64,000 nt of DNA from Pseudomonas kermanshahensis. GTDB lineage: Bacteria; Pseudomonadota; Gammaproteobacteria; Pseudomonadales; Pseudomonadaceae. The notes under the pieces were generated by a model. It made no database searches, was not told the DNA's origin, and saw nothing but the letters and a program-made list of their open reading frames with translations. Both the position numbers and the translations under genes were made by a program. Positions 18,618 through 27,677 of this stretch are shown here, one piece after another. The stretch lies in assembly GCF_014269205.2 (NCBI RefSeq), contig NZ_JABWRY020000001.1, positions 2,418,001 to 2,482,000 on the forward strand, given 5' to 3'. Within the stretch, counting starts at the first letter, position 1. The number at the start of each line of letters is the position of its first letter.

Positions 18618-18718
18618 CGTTGTCGTTCCATAGGTGAGACGATGCATGCCATTTAAGCTGCCTACCGGCTTATTGGCATCATTGGTAAGGTGATACCAGC
18701 CAAGAGAGGAGACTTCTC

Positions 18719-19594
18719 ATGAAAAAGATTCTGGGTATTCACCGCAGCCCCCACGCCCACTGGGTAGGCGATGGCTTCCCCGTGCGCAGCCTGTTCACCT
18801 ACGACGACCTGGCCCGCCAGATCAGCCCGTTCTTGCTGCTGGACTACGCCGGCCCGCACGACTTCACCCCTACACGTGACCGACGCGGCGTCGGCCAGCA
18901 CCCGCACCGTGGTTTCGAAACGGTGACCATCGTCTACCAAGGCGAGCTCGAACACCGCGATTCCACGGGGGCCGGTGGCTTGATCGGCCCCGGCGACGTT
19001 CAATGGATGACGGCGGCCAATGGCATTATCCATGAAGAATTCCATTCGCCGGCATTCGCCCGCACGGGTGGCACACTCGAAATGGTCCAGCTTTGGGTCA
19101 ACCTGCCCGCACGTGACAAGCGCGCCGCGGCGGGTTACCAGACGTTGCTTGCCACGGATATCCCGGTGGTGGCGCTGGATGACCAGCGTGGCAGCCTGCG
19201 GGTGATCGCGGGTGAATTCCAAGGCCACCAAGGCCCTGCGCGGACCTTCACCGCGATGGATGTCTGGGATTTGCGCCTGAATGCTCAAGCGACCTTGCAA
19301 CTGCCCGTAGCGGCGGGGCGTAACGCCGCCTTGGTGGTGCTGCGCGGGACTGTGCGGGTCAACGGGGAACGGGAAGCCGGGCCCGCCAGCCTGGTATTGC
19401 TCGAGCGTGGCGGTGAGGACGTTGTGCTCGAGGCGCTGGAAGGCGCCAGTGTGCTGCTGCTCAGCGGTGAGCCGATCGATGAGCCGATCGTTGGCTATGG
19501 CCCATTCGTGATGAACAGCCAGGCAGAAATCGCTGAGTCGTTCGACGACTTCCATGCCGGCCGGTTCGGGCAGATGCAGGCCGAGGGCAGCTGA
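18719..19594 (+). CDS. Pirin family protein
   Basis: A 291-residue double cupin. The metal site of the N-terminal cupin is recognisable in GVGQHPHRGFETVTIVYQGE and EHRDSTGAGGLIGPGDVQWM, followed by GIIHEEFHS. The family includes quercetin-2,3-dioxygenase activity and redox or regulatory roles. A strong ribosome site (AGAGAGGAG) precedes the ATG by about 7 bases. Single gene. Confidence 0.92.
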   Translation: MKKILGIHRSPHAHWVGDGFPVRSLFTYDDLARQISPFLLLDYAGPHDFTPTRDRRGVGQHPHRGFETVTIVYQGELEHRDSTGAGGLIGPGDVQWMTAANGIIHEEFHSPAFARTGGTLEMVQLWVNLPARDKRAAAGYQTLLATDIPVVALDDQRGSLRVIAGEFQGHQGPARTFTAMDVWDLRLNAQATLQLPVAAGRNAALVVLRGTVRVNGEREAGPASLVLLERGGEDVVLEALEGASVLLLSGEPIDEPIVGYGPFVMNSQAEIAESFDDFHAGRFGQMQAEGS

Positions 19595-19796
19595 GACCGC
19601 TCGTCGTCAACTCTGTGCAGCCGATCGAACAGTCCTGGCTGGCCTGTGATCTTCCACTAAGGTGCTAGATGATCCCGCGCACCATCATTGCTCCGGCGCA
19701 TGGACGGCCGCCTGAGCATGCGCAATATCAATTGGCACCATGCCTGGCAAAGGCGTACCTAAACAACAGGCCATCCAGTACAGAGAGGGTCGTACA

Positions 19797-20057
19797 ATGT
19801 CGTTGATAGGCGTTTCAATGCTAGAGATGCGGCAGATGATCGAGCAAGCCTGCCTGCCTGATCGCTGCGAGGTCAGTTGCGCGGATGGCGCCCACCTGAC
19901 CATCCGCCTGGGCCAGGGGCAGCGCCTCGAAGCGGGCGTTACCCTGACAGGCGTTGCGCTGCAGGACCTCAACAGTTGCCGCGACGTCGTGAACCTGCTT
20001 TCGCAGCTTCATGCGCTGCGTGACAAGCCGACCACGCCAATAAGGGCGATTGCCTGA
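19797..20057 (+). CDS. DUF1652 domain protein
   Basis: An 86-residue protein. The segments MLEMRQMIEQACLPDRCEV, LTIRLGQ and LNSCRDVVNLLSQLH match the layout of the small DUF1652 family, which is common in Pseudomonas. Function is unknown. The start at 19797 is supported by AGAGAGGG 8-9 bases upstream; an in-frame upstream ATG at 19740 has no such site. Confidence 0.75.
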   Translation: MSLIGVSMLEMRQMIEQACLPDRCEVSCADGAHLTIRLGQGQRLEAGVTLTGVALQDLNSCRDVVNLLSQLHALRDKPTTPIRAIA

Positions 20058-20071
20058 GCCTGCACCTTGTG

Positions 20072-20095
20072 TCCCGGTCAGCCGAGGCTGGCCGG
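20072..20095. terminator. Possible bidirectional terminator hairpin
   Basis: cccggtcagcc and ggctggccggg pair around a 2-base loop between the convergent DUF1652 and Yip1 genes. The stem overlaps the Yip1 stop codon and is not followed by a clear T-tract on either strand, so intrinsic termination is uncertain. Confidence 0.35.
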
Positions 20096-20692
20096 GCGCA
20101 CATATTCCGGCATCAGGCCGTTGAACCAAAAGAGGATCATCGACACCAGGATGGTTACCAGCACCAATAGCCCAACCCCCCACACACAGGCGGCGAACAG
20201 CATGGCCTGCTCCTTGCGTAACCGCAGAAATGTCTGCAGCCCGCCAAACAGCAGCACGCTGGCATAAGCCGAAGCAGCCAATAGCGCAGTCAGCGCCAGC
20301 CAGCGAATCGGCAGCAACCCAACCACCCCCGCGAAAAACCACGGCGTGGCGCAGTAAGCGGCAAAGCCGATGCATTGCTGCAGGCTGGGTTGCGCATCGA
20401 AGCCGCGTGACATCCAGCGAATCATCACGCCCATGATCATGACCCCGACCACTGTGGCTGCGTACAGCAGGCCTGCCAACTGCGCCGCGCTGCCAATGCT
20501 CAGGCGCACGCGTTCTTCGGCGGCCAGGCTCCAGCCGAACGTGGTGGTGCCGACAAACAGGCAAATGGCAGGGATCAGCGCCAGGGCTAGCAGCCGAGGC
20601 AGGTATTGCTGCGGATGGTCCTCTTCGGCGCGGCGTATCTCCATCCAGGCATCGGACGGGCGGGTGAAGAGCTTGAGCAGTGGACTGTTCAT
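20078..20692 (-). CDS. Yip1-family membrane protein
   Basis: A 204-residue integral membrane protein with a short cytosolic N-terminus (LFTRPSDAWMEIRRAEEDHP) and five hydrophobic segments. This N-terminal motif and the FAAYCATPWFFAGVVGLLPI region are typical of the bacterial Yip1 family. Function in bacteria is unclear. Single gene on the minus strand. Confidence 0.85.
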   Translation of the reverse strand: MNSPLLKLFTRPSDAWMEIRRAEEDHPQQYLPRLLALALIPAICLFVGTTTFGWSLAAEERVRLSIGSAAQLAGLLYAATVVGVMIMGVMIRWMSRGFDAQPSLQQCIGFAAYCATPWFFAGVVGLLPIRWLALTALLAASAYASVLLFGGLQTFLRLRKEQAMLFAACVWGVGLLVLVTILVSMILFWFNGLMPEYVRPASLG

Positions 20693-20777
20693 GACGGTCT
20701 CCAGAAGGCGTGGGCTCTTTCCTATGGAGACGCGCAGTTGCGGGCAGGTTCAGCGCATTTGATCGCCGTTGATCACC

Positions 20778-21071
20778 TTATTGCAGCTCCAGCAAGAGGT
20801 TCAGCCCGCCATCGCCACATTTGCCCTGGTCACGCACCACCCCGCGGTAGGTGCGGCCATCCCAGACGAACGCCACGCTATGGGCGCGATCGACCTTGTC
20901 GGGCAGCGGCGGGCAGATGTGCAAGCGAAGGGCAGGGCGGCCCTGCAGGTTGAGGGCGGCGAGTTGGCATTGGCATTCCACGCTCTGGGCGACCGGGCCG
21001 AACAACGTATCGCGTACGTAATCCAGCTGCACAAAGGTATTGGGTGCGCGGCCGGGCATTTTCATGGGCAT
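20778..21071 (-). CDS. Conserved small hypothetical protein
   Basis: A 97-residue protein without a signal peptide or membrane segment. It has four cysteines (the CQCQ pair, HICPP and QGKCGDGG), which could bind a metal. I do not recognise the family. The ATG at 21071 has AAGGAG about 7 bases upstream, supporting translation. It lies between the Yip1 and alkB genes, all reading on the minus strand. Confidence 0.65.
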   Translation of the reverse strand: MPMKMPGRAPNTFVQLDYVRDTLFGPVAQSVECQCQLAALNLQGRPALRLHICPPLPDKVDRAHSVAFVWDGRTYRGVVRDQGKCGDGGLNLLLELQ

Positions 21072-21144
21072 GGGCTCCTTGTGAACGCTGACGCGGCTCC
21101 TCTTTAGAAGCCTTTCAGGCCCGGATGTTCAAGTTTTTACCTGA

Positions 21145-21789
21145 TCAGCCCGCTTTGCGCAGGGTCAGGTTGATCCGCCGCTCGCCCATGCGCGGATGCA
21201 CGCCGGGCTTGATGGGCAGCACACCATGAAAGCGCAAGCGATCCTCACCGCCCCACACCAGCACATCGCCATGGCTCAACGGCACACGCTGGGTCTTGTC
21301 CGAGCGCTGCAGCCCGCCCAGCAGGAACACTGCCGGCAAGCCCAGTGAAATCGACACGATCGGCTGGCTGAAGTCCTGCTCGTTACGGTCCTGGTGCAAG
21401 CTCAAACGGGTGCCTGGCAAGTAGTGGTTGACCAGGCAAGCGTCGGGCACGAAGTCGTCGAATCCGGCGACGGCCGCAGCGCGGTTTGCCAGGCCGAGCA
21501 GCACCGGCGGTAACGCGGGCCAGGGTTGGCCACTCTGCGGGTCGGTCAGGGTGTAGCGGTAGCCGTGCTCGTCACTGACCCAGCCCAGTGCCCCGCAATT
21601 GGTCAGTGCGACAGCCATGTGTAGGCCACCAGGCGTGTGCATGTGCCGGAACGGCGCGGCGCGCAGCACCGGGCGCAAAGCGTCTAACAAGGCCTCGAGC
21701 TCGGCCAGGGCGAAGCCGGGCAGCAGCACGGTATGGCTCGCCAGGCGTTGCGGCTGGGGGCCGAACAGGTCGAGGTCGGACTGGATCAT
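21145..21789 (-). CDS. alkB: Alpha-ketoglutarate-dependent DNA repair dioxygenase AlkB
   Basis: A 214-residue Fe(II)/2-oxoglutarate dioxygenase that removes methyl lesions such as 1-methyladenine and 3-methylcytosine from DNA. The iron ligands are in LHQDRNEQD (HxD) and RFHGV, and 2-oxoglutarate contacts include the arginines of GERRINLTLR. NHYLPGTRLSLHQD is the family signature. Length is close to E. coli AlkB (216). The start at 21789 (MIQSDLDLFG) matches the family N-terminus; longer upstream frames run into the insertion sequence. The IS lies about 60 bases upstream and may have altered its promoter. Confidence 0.92.
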   Translation of the reverse strand: MIQSDLDLFGPQPQRLASHTVLLPGFALAELEALLDALRPVLRAAPFRHMHTPGGLHMAVALTNCGALGWVSDEHGYRYTLTDPQSGQPWPALPPVLLGLANRAAAVAGFDDFVPDACLVNHYLPGTRLSLHQDRNEQDFSQPIVSISLGLPAVFLLGGLQRSDKTQRVPLSHGDVLVWGGEDRLRFHGVLPIKPGVHPRMGERRINLTLRKAG

Positions 21790-21849
21790 GGAAGCAGCAC
21801 CAGGCTTACGGTGTTTCATTCTACCCCGCCTCATGCGCTCCCCGTGTAA

Positions 21850-23072
21850 TCGATGGACTCGCCCCCGCCGAGGCATCACAGTGCCACGGTGGCGTTCAAA
21901 GAAGCCAACGGCAGCGAGGGCGAGACCATGAAGAAGCATAGTTCGAAGCACGATCCCCTGTCTTCCACTGATGTGGAGCTTTGCACAACCCTCTGCGTAG
22001 ACCTGGCCAAACAGGTCTTCCAGTTAGCAGGCGAGGATGCTACCGGTCGGGTGATCTACGAAAATCGCATCAAATCCCGTCAAAATTTCCATGATTTTCT
22101 AATCAAGCTGCCAGTGACGGTGACTGTCTTAATGGAGTGCGGTCCTGGTGCGCAAGCCTGGGCCAGACTACTGCAGGCCAAGGGTAATCCGGTTCGGATC
22201 CTGCCTGCGCAACGCGTTGCCGAACACCGCAGCGGCGCGAAGAATGACCGTAACGACGCCCATGCCATTTTGCGTGCCGGTCGCGATACCAGTATTGCCT
22301 CAATCCCGATCAAGAGCACTACAGCACTGGCTATTCAAGCGCTGCACCGTGTCCGGCGCGGCAACATCAAGCGGCATACAGCGCTGGGTAATCAGATACG
22401 TGGCCTGCTGCTAGAGCATGGCGTCTCCATGCCTCAAGGCGATGCGGCGATCAATTCGCATGTGCCACGGGCTCTTGAAGATGCCTCTTTACCTCTGCCC
22501 GACTTGTTGCGCGAGTTGCTCGATGAGCTGCTGACTGACTGGCTCTCTCTGGGTGAACGCATTGCGACGCTGAGTAGGCGGCTTGAAGCGACAGCCCAGG
22601 AAGATAAGGTCGCACAGCGGTTGATCACCATTCGTGGCGTGGGCCCAATCATTGCCACGGCGATCGTGGCGAAACAGACCGAGCCTAGCCGCTTCGCCAG
22701 TGGCCGAATGTATGCCGCCTTCTTCGGTATCGTGCCCGACCAGCACAGCAGCGGAAACAAAATCAGGCTGGGCAGGATGAGCAAGCGAGGTGATGGCTAC
22801 ATACGCAGCCTGATGATCCAGGGGGCGCATGCTGTCTTGAGTCAGCTAAGGCCTGATTCCGATCAGCCAGACGATCACCGCCTTTTACGCTGGCTATCCC
22901 GCCTTGGACGCAAGGAGGCGGCGATCAGACTGGCTAATCGAAATCTGCGCATTATCTGGGCCTTGTTGCAGAGCGATCAGGTATATCAGCGCAAACCGAA
23001 CAGCAACTCGGAGGCTGCTATGAGCCTCTGATCAACCGAGCAATGCCACCGGGGCGCCGAGCGCTCCAACCC
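21850..23072 (+). mobile_element. IS110-family (IS1111-like) insertion sequence
   Basis: One transposase gene with imperfect inverted ends. The left segment at 21854-21876 (tggactcgcccccgccgagg...) aligns with the inverted right segment at about 23042-23068 (tggagcgctcggcgccccgg on the minus strand). Short subterminal inverted repeats are typical of the IS1111 branch. No target duplication is seen, as expected for this family. The layout resembles the ISPpu9/ISPpu10-type elements of P. putida, but the exact name needs a database match. Boundaries are approximate. Confidence 0.75.
21928..23031 (+). CDS. IS110-family transposase
   Basis: A 367-residue DEDD transposase. The N-terminal RuvC-like domain shows its acidic residues in CVDLAKQVFQ, MECGPGAQAW and KNDRNDAHAI. 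The C-terminal Transposase_20 domain contains RGVGPIIATAIVA and SGNKIRLGRMSKRGDGYIRS. The start at 21928 (MKKHSSKHD) follows GCGAGGGCGAG; a longer frame from 21853 would run through the IS end. It appears complete and therefore possibly active. Confidence 0.93.
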   Translation: MKKHSSKHDPLSSTDVELCTTLCVDLAKQVFQLAGEDATGRVIYENRIKSRQNFHDFLIKLPVTVTVLMECGPGAQAWARLLQAKGNPVRILPAQRVAEHRSGAKNDRNDAHAILRAGRDTSIASIPIKSTTALAIQALHRVRRGNIKRHTALGNQIRGLLLEHGVSMPQGDAAINSHVPRALEDASLPLPDLLRELLDELLTDWLSLGERIATLSRRLEATAQEDKVAQRLITIRGVGPIIATAIVAKQTEPSRFASGRMYAAFFGIVPDQHSSGNKIRLGRMSKRGDGYIRSLMIQGAHAVLSQLRPDSDQPDDHRLLRWLSRLGRKEAAIRLANRNLRIIWALLQSDQVYQRKPNSNSEAAMSL

Positions 23073-23283
23073 CTGCTAGTGAACATTGACCCCTGGTAAG
23101 ACCGTCGCAGACAGATGCCTCTGCTCCTACAGGCCTGATGAATGGCCTCAATGTAAACGGCACGCTGCGAGCTCACCACGATGTTGGCCAGAAGCAAAAA
23201 GCTTCCTCGAATAGGCCTGATACATAGATGCAACCGGGTTCCTAAGTTCAAAAGCAGCTAGACAGTGTGGGCGAGTCCATACA

Positions 23284-23375
23284 TAGGAGCAGCCTTGTGC
23301 TGCGAAGAGGCCGGTGAAAACACAGTAAATTTGCGCTGATGTCACCGGCCTCGTCGCAGCACAAGGCTGCTCCTA
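23284..23375. repeat. REP-type inverted repeat
   Basis: Arms at 23284-23317 and 23342-23375 (taggagcagccttgtgctgc and its mirror) differ at one position. It lies in the 430-base gene-free stretch between the IS110 transposase and the curlin gene (23032-23461). That stretch otherwise holds only the IS right end, a REP-like scrap (ctgctcctacag near 23121) and the curlin terminator. Confidence 0.88.
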
Positions 23376-23402
23376 CACAGGGCGGTGAGGTAGCAGGGAA
23401 AC

Positions 23403-23448
23403 AATAAAAAGGAACCGCGGCACCAGGGAGAGTGAGCACCGCGGTTCA
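23403..23448 (-). terminator. Rho-independent terminator of the curlin operon
   Basis: Read on the minus strand, aaccgcggtgc and gccgcggtt form a GC-rich stem, followed directly by cctttttatt. It begins 14 bases past the stop codon of the long curlin gene. The stem plus T-tract is the clearest intrinsic terminator in the window. Confidence 0.8.
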
Positions 23449-23461
23449 AGGGGGGAGCAGG

Positions 23462-24907
23462 TTATTTTTGGGTCACAGTGGCCATGTTCGCGCTGCCCAG
23501 CTGGCTGATGGTGGCGGTTTGCGCCATGCCGCTCTGGTCGACGAACGCCTTGTTGCCCTGGCCACCTTGGGTCACGTAGGCGACGTTGATACTGTCGGCC
23601 TGCTTGATGGTGGCCTCGTTGCCACTGCCGTAGAGCTGGTTGGTGTAGCTCTGGTTGCTATAGCCGGACTGGTCCAGGTTGATGACGTTGCCGGTGCCCT
23701 CGCTGCGGCCGAAGGCATAGTTGTCGGTACCGCGCTGGTCGGCGACCAGGATGTTGTCGGTGCCGTTCTGCTCGAAGAACAGTTCGTTGTTGCTGTCGGC
23801 CTGCTTGGTCTGCATCGCGTTGTTGTTGCCGGTCTGGTTCAGCGTGGCCAGGTGGTTGTCGCCGTTCTGCGTCAGGTTGACGCCGTTGCCGTTACCGTAC
23901 TGGTTGATCACGGCCGTCTGGTTGACGCCGAACTGGCCGCCCATCTTGTCGCCTTTCCAGTTGCTGGCGGTGATCTTGTTGCCGTTGCCTTGGGTGGTCA
24001 CGGTCAAGTTCAGGTTTTCGCCGTTCTGGTAGGTGTAGTGCAGGTTGTTGTTACCGGTCTGCGAAATGGTGGTGGTCGAGTTGTTGCTCTCGAACTGGTC
24101 CGACCAACTGGCGTTGGCCTTGCCTTTTTGCGTGAGGGTGGCCTTGTTAGCGTCGCCGAAGCTCTGGTCGATGTAGCCTTCGTTGAGCTGGCCGGTCTGG
24201 GTGACGTTGGCCTGGCTGCCAACTTGTGTGTCTTGCCAGACCTCCACCGAGTTGCCGGTACCGGTCTGGCTGAGGCCGATGGTGCCACCCTCGCCGTCGC
24301 GCTGGTCGCCGTAAGCCCAGTTTTCCTTGCCGTCCTGGTAGATCTGGATGTTGCCGTCGTTATGCGTCAGGTGCTCGGCGGCGGCGTAGTTGTCGGCGCC
24401 TGCCTGGATGATCATGCTCTGGTTGTTGCTGCCGCCGAAGGTCTGCTCGACGAAGGCTTCGTTGCGCTGGCCGGACTGCTGGGTGGTGGCCTGGCTGCCC
24501 AGTTGGCTGTCCTGCCACACGGTCGAGCGGTTTTCAGTGCCTTGCTGGGTCTGCAGCGACTGGTTGTTCTCGCCCAGCGACTGGCTGGCGAAGGCGTCGT
24601 TGTAGCTGCCCCCGGCCTGCTGGGTGATCTGGCTGCCATTCTCGAACAACTGCTCGGCGTAGCCTGCGTTGTACGAGCCGGTGGCACTTTGTTGGATATC
24701 GCTGGTGCTGTTGGCCTGCACCGCCAGGTGGTTGTGGCCCTTGCCGGTCTGCGACTGGGTGGCCGAGGCGAACGGCGCGAGGGTCTGGGTCACTTCGGCA
24801 ATGTTTTCCTTGCCGTCTTGAGTTTGGGTCGAGGTGCTGTCGGCAGCCATGACCTGGCCTGCGAGGGCAAGGACGATAGCGGCACTGAGGGGAGCGAGCT
24901 TGAACAT
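23462..24907 (-). CDS. csgA: Long CsgA-like curlin repeat protein
   Basis: A 481-residue secreted protein with a Sec signal peptide ending near residue 21 (GQVMAAD). The mature part is almost wholly curlin-type repeats with the pattern Q-x-G-x-x-N spaced about 20-24 residues, roughly two dozen copies (for example QTGTGN, QNGTDN, QSGYSN). Classical CsgA has about 150 residues and five repeats, so this is about three times longer. It ends in MATVTQK. Expected product: a cell-surface amyloid fibre subunit. The start at 24907 has GGAGG about 8 bases upstream. It is the last gene of a four-gene operon, 16 bases after the CsgB-like gene. The csgA label reflects repeat type and the csgB neighbour. 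Confidence 0.85.
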   Translation of the reverse strand: MFKLAPLSAAIVLALAGQVMAADSTSTQTQDGKENIAEVTQTLAPFASATQSQTGKGHNHLAVQANSTSDIQQSATGSYNAGYAEQLFENGSQITQQAGGSYNDAFASQSLGENNQSLQTQQGTENRSTVWQDSQLGSQATTQQSGQRNEAFVEQTFGGSNNQSMIIQAGADNYAAAEHLTHNDGNIQIYQDGKENWAYGDQRDGEGGTIGLSQTGTGNSVEVWQDTQVGSQANVTQTGQLNEGYIDQSFGDANKATLTQKGKANASWSDQFESNNSTTTISQTGNNNLHYTYQNGENLNLTVTTQGNGNKITASNWKGDKMGGQFGVNQTAVINQYGNGNGVNLTQNGDNHLATLNQTGNNNAMQTKQADSNNELFFEQNGTDNILVADQRGTDNYAFGRSEGTGNVINLDQSGYSNQSYTNQLYGSGNEATIKQADSINVAYVTQGGQGNKAFVDQSGMAQTATISQLGSANMATVTQK

Positions 24908-24923
24908 GGTGGTGCCTCCAGGT

Positions 24924-25397
24924 CTATCGGTATTGGGTGATCTGAACATGCTGGCCATTGCCGGCTTGGGTCACGGAGCTGTTGAGGCCCGTGCCGGACT
25001 GCACGATGTTGGCGCTGTTGTTGTTGCCGATCTGGTCGATGGCAGCGCTGTTGCTGCTGCCGCTCTGGCGGATCGACGCGCTGTTGCCATATCCCTGCTG
25101 GCTGATGCTGGCCATCAGGTCACTACCTTCTTGCAGGATGTACGCCTCTTGCGCGCCCCCGGCCTGGACGATGCGGCCCAGCAGGGCCTGGCCGTTCTGG
25201 TCGAGGGCGGCGCGGTTGCCCGTGCCTTGCTGCTCGATCACCGCTGCCTGGCCGGCGCCGACCGGTAACAGGCGGATGATCACGGGGTCGCCGAGGTCAT
25301 TGCCGGCCGCAAGGTCGGCGTTGTCCATCAGGTCCTCGGCCCAGCTGGCCTGGCCCGCCAGGGCCAGGCAGAGCAACAGTGGATACAGGCATTTCAT
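24924..25397 (-). CDS. csgB: CsgB-like curlin nucleator
   Basis: A 157-residue secreted protein with signal peptide (residues 1-20, ending ASWAED). The mature part has about five curlin repeats (for example QQGTGN, QQGYGN, QSGSSN, QIGNNN, QAGNGQ). The size and repeat number match the minor curlin CsgB, which anchors to the outer membrane and seeds CsgA polymerisation. The C-terminus ends ITQYR. It is followed by the long CsgA-like gene and preceded, at 16 bases, by the large exported protein with Ig-like repeats. Confidence 0.85.
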   Translation of the reverse strand: MKCLYPLLLCLALAGQASWAEDLMDNADLAAGNDLGDPVIIRLLPVGAGQAAVIEQQGTGNRAALDQNGQALLGRIVQAGGAQEAYILQEGSDLMASISQQGYGNSASIRQSGSSNSAAIDQIGNNNSANIVQSGTGLNSSVTQAGNGQHVQITQYR

Positions 25398-25413
25398 GGC
25401 GTTCTCCCGCCTT

Positions 25414-27645
25414 CTACTGCACGACGACGTTGACGGTGCGTGTGGTCCCTGGGCTGGTGGTGATGGTCGCCGTCGGCGCGGCGGTCGGGATCACCGTGGT
25501 GCTGTTGCTGACCGCCAGGCGCCAGCGCCCGGTGACCGGTACGGTAGTGGTGCCCAGGGTTTGCACGCCGGTGGTAGTGGTGACACGTACGGTCACAACG
25601 TTGCCGGTGGTCACCGACGAGGTGCCGCTGATGTCCCAGTTGTACCGGTTGTTGGAGCGTGCCGTGACCGTGGCTGCGGTGACCGCGAAGGTCTCGGCGG
25701 CTGGGCGTGGCGACACGTTGACCGTGACAGTACCGGCGTTGGACAGCGCCCCCAGCGAGTCACGAACCTGGTAGGTGAAGGTGGTGGTAAAGGCCGCCGT
25801 CACCGTGGCCGGTGGGGTGTAGGTCACCGTCGTGCCATCGGTGCTGACGGTGCCTCGGCCGGCAGCGGGTTGTGTGACGGCGGCAACGGTCAACGGCAGG
25901 TTGCCTTCCGGGTCTGTGTCGTTGGCCAGCACGTTGATGGTCAGCGGCACGCCCAGGGTGGCGACCGTTTCCGGGTTGGCCGTCGGCGCTTGGTTGGGGG
26001 CTACGTTGATGGTCACCGTGGCCGGTTCCGACTTCAGGCCTTTGGCATCCACCGCCCGGTAGTTGAAGGTGGCCACCAGCGGTTGCGTGGCACCGGCGGG
26101 TGGGGTGTAGGTGACCGAGGTGGTGCCGTTGAGCACGACGCCGCCAAGGCCGGTACCGGGTTGGGTCAGGTCGCTGATGGCCAGCGGTACGTTGCCGTCC
26201 GGGTCGCTGTCGTTCAGCAGCAGGTTGAGGGTCAGCGGGATGCCGACACTGGTGCTGCCGACATCGGCCTGAGCCAGCGGCGGTTGGTTGGCGGCCTCGA
26301 CCGGCGCATTGCCGACCACGATCACCGGTTCCACATCGCTGCCGCCATGGGCCGACTTGACGGTGACAGTGGCCGGCGGCTGTGCCAGGTCATTCACGGT
26401 CAGGCTTTGCAACGTGCCCGATTTGGACATCCGGCCATAGCCTTGGGCGAGCATGTCGGGGATGGCCACTTCGTCGCTGGAGCGGGCCTCGATGAACAGG
26501 CGCTTGTTGGCCCAGTCGTAGCGTGCGGTGCTGACCTTGACCACGTCAGTCAGCTTGCTCGACAGTGCGGTCGGCTGGGTGCCGGCAGTGCTGTTGCTGG
26601 CAGTCACCACCACCACGGCGGGCGGCACGGCCTGGCCGAACTGCTGGCTGAAGAACAGCCCGTTGTTGTCTGTCAGCAGGTTGAACTGGCAAGACGAAGG
26701 CGGCGTGCCGATCAGTGCCAGGCCATTGCGCATGCACAGACTAGCGTCATGCGGCGCCTTGGCGAACACCTCCACACGGGTGCCGGAGCCGTTGCGCGAG
26801 TAGGTGGCGCGCTCCAGGGTCACCGGCGTTTGCGCACGTTGGTCGAGCACCTTGCCAGACACCGTGAACAGCGACGTTTCGATGCGCCCGGGCGGGCCGT
26901 CAATACGGATGAAGTTGGTGTTGAACGGGCTGCCGATCACGGTCTCGGGCCTGTTCGGGTCACCAATGAAGGTGTCGGTGGCGCCGGTGTCTGGGTTGAC
27001 CTCCAGGTACGGCCCGCCAGCGCCTCTTAGCCATGGGCCCAGCGCGCCGTTGAGCGCACCGGTGAAGTTACCAGGGGCACCGATGCCGATGTCACGGGTG
27101 ATGTTGATCGCGCGCCGGCCAGGGGTGGTGACGTTGACCGTCTCGACACCGTAGGGGTGGGTAATGGTGTAGACACCGGCCCGGGGTACCGAGACGCGGA
27201 TGCGGATGCGGGCAAAGCTCTGCTGGTCGCCATCCACCGGGTTTTCAGCAGCAAAGGCGGCCTCAAGGCCGGCGACATAGGCGTCCAGCTCATAACCGCT
27301 GTTGCCCACTGCCGGGATGGTGGCTTCGGCCAGGAACCAGAACATCTCGGGTGGCCAGTTGTCGGGGAACACCAGGGGTAAGGCGTCGTCGTAGATGCCC
27401 GGCTCCGGCAACAAGGTACACATGTAGGACGGTGCACCCGGCGCGCCGGCAACCCGCGAACTGGTGGCGCGTGACTGGCACAGCTCAAGCGACAGGTCGT
27501 TGCCGTCCTTGTACCACATCGGGTAGCCGCCGGTGGCGAAGGTGTAGGGCCCGGGGTCGACATCGGACAGCGCGGCGAAGGCAGCGCTGGTGACAGTGAG
27601 GGAGAAACCGGCGGCGAACAGCGCACGGCGTGGCCAAGTGTTCAT
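25414..27645 (-). CDS. Large exported protein with tandem Ig/cadherin-like repeats
   Basis: A 743-residue protein with a Sec signal (NTWPRRALFAAGFSLTVTSA). Residues ~25-450 form a domain shared with the 442-residue protein encoded upstream: VDPGPY at the start, RVAGAPGAPSYMCTLLPEPG, and GSPFNTNF in the middle. After this come two Ig/cadherin-like repeats marked by NDSDPDGN and NDTDPEGN, then a Thr/Val-rich tail. The repeats are of the kind seen in adhesins and matrix proteins and may bind calcium. The start at 27645 has a strong AAGGAGG. Co-transcribed with the curlin genes, so probably a matrix or fibre-associated component. I do not recognise the N-terminal domain. Confidence 0.8.
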   Translation of the reverse strand: MNTWPRRALFAAGFSLTVTSAAFAALSDVDPGPYTFATGGYPMWYKDGNDLSLELCQSRATSSRVAGAPGAPSYMCTLLPEPGIYDDALPLVFPDNWPPEMFWFLAEATIPAVGNSGYELDAYVAGLEAAFAAENPVDGDQQSFARIRIRVSVPRAGVYTITHPYGVETVNVTTPGRRAINITRDIGIGAPGNFTGALNGALGPWLRGAGGPYLEVNPDTGATDTFIGDPNRPETVIGSPFNTNFIRIDGPPGRIETSLFTVSGKVLDQRAQTPVTLERATYSRNGSGTRVEVFAKAPHDASLCMRNGLALIGTPPSSCQFNLLTDNNGLFFSQQFGQAVPPAVVVVTASNSTAGTQPTALSSKLTDVVKVSTARYDWANKRLFIEARSSDEVAIPDMLAQGYGRMSKSGTLQSLTVNDLAQPPATVTVKSAHGGSDVEPVIVVGNAPVEAANQPPLAQADVGSTSVGIPLTLNLLLNDSDPDGNVPLAISDLTQPGTGLGGVVLNGTTSVTYTPPAGATQPLVATFNYRAVDAKGLKSEPATVTINVAPNQAPTANPETVATLGVPLTINVLANDTDPEGNLPLTVAAVTQPAAGRGTVSTDGTTVTYTPPATVTAAFTTTFTYQVRDSLGALSNAGTVTVNVSPRPAAETFAVTAATVTARSNNRYNWDISGTSSVTTGNVVTVRVTTTTGVQTLGTTTVPVTGRWRLAVSNSTTVIPTAAPTATITTSPGTTRTVNVVVQ

Positions 27646-27677
27646 GCTGCCTCCTTGAGGGCTGAGCCTTTGTCTGT

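Noticed and set aside
23432..24940. 502-codon plus-strand frame opposite the curlin gene
   Set aside because: It mirrors the curlin repeats (Val/Leu/Gly-rich repetition) and overlaps a gene with signal peptide, ribosome site and terminator on the other strand.
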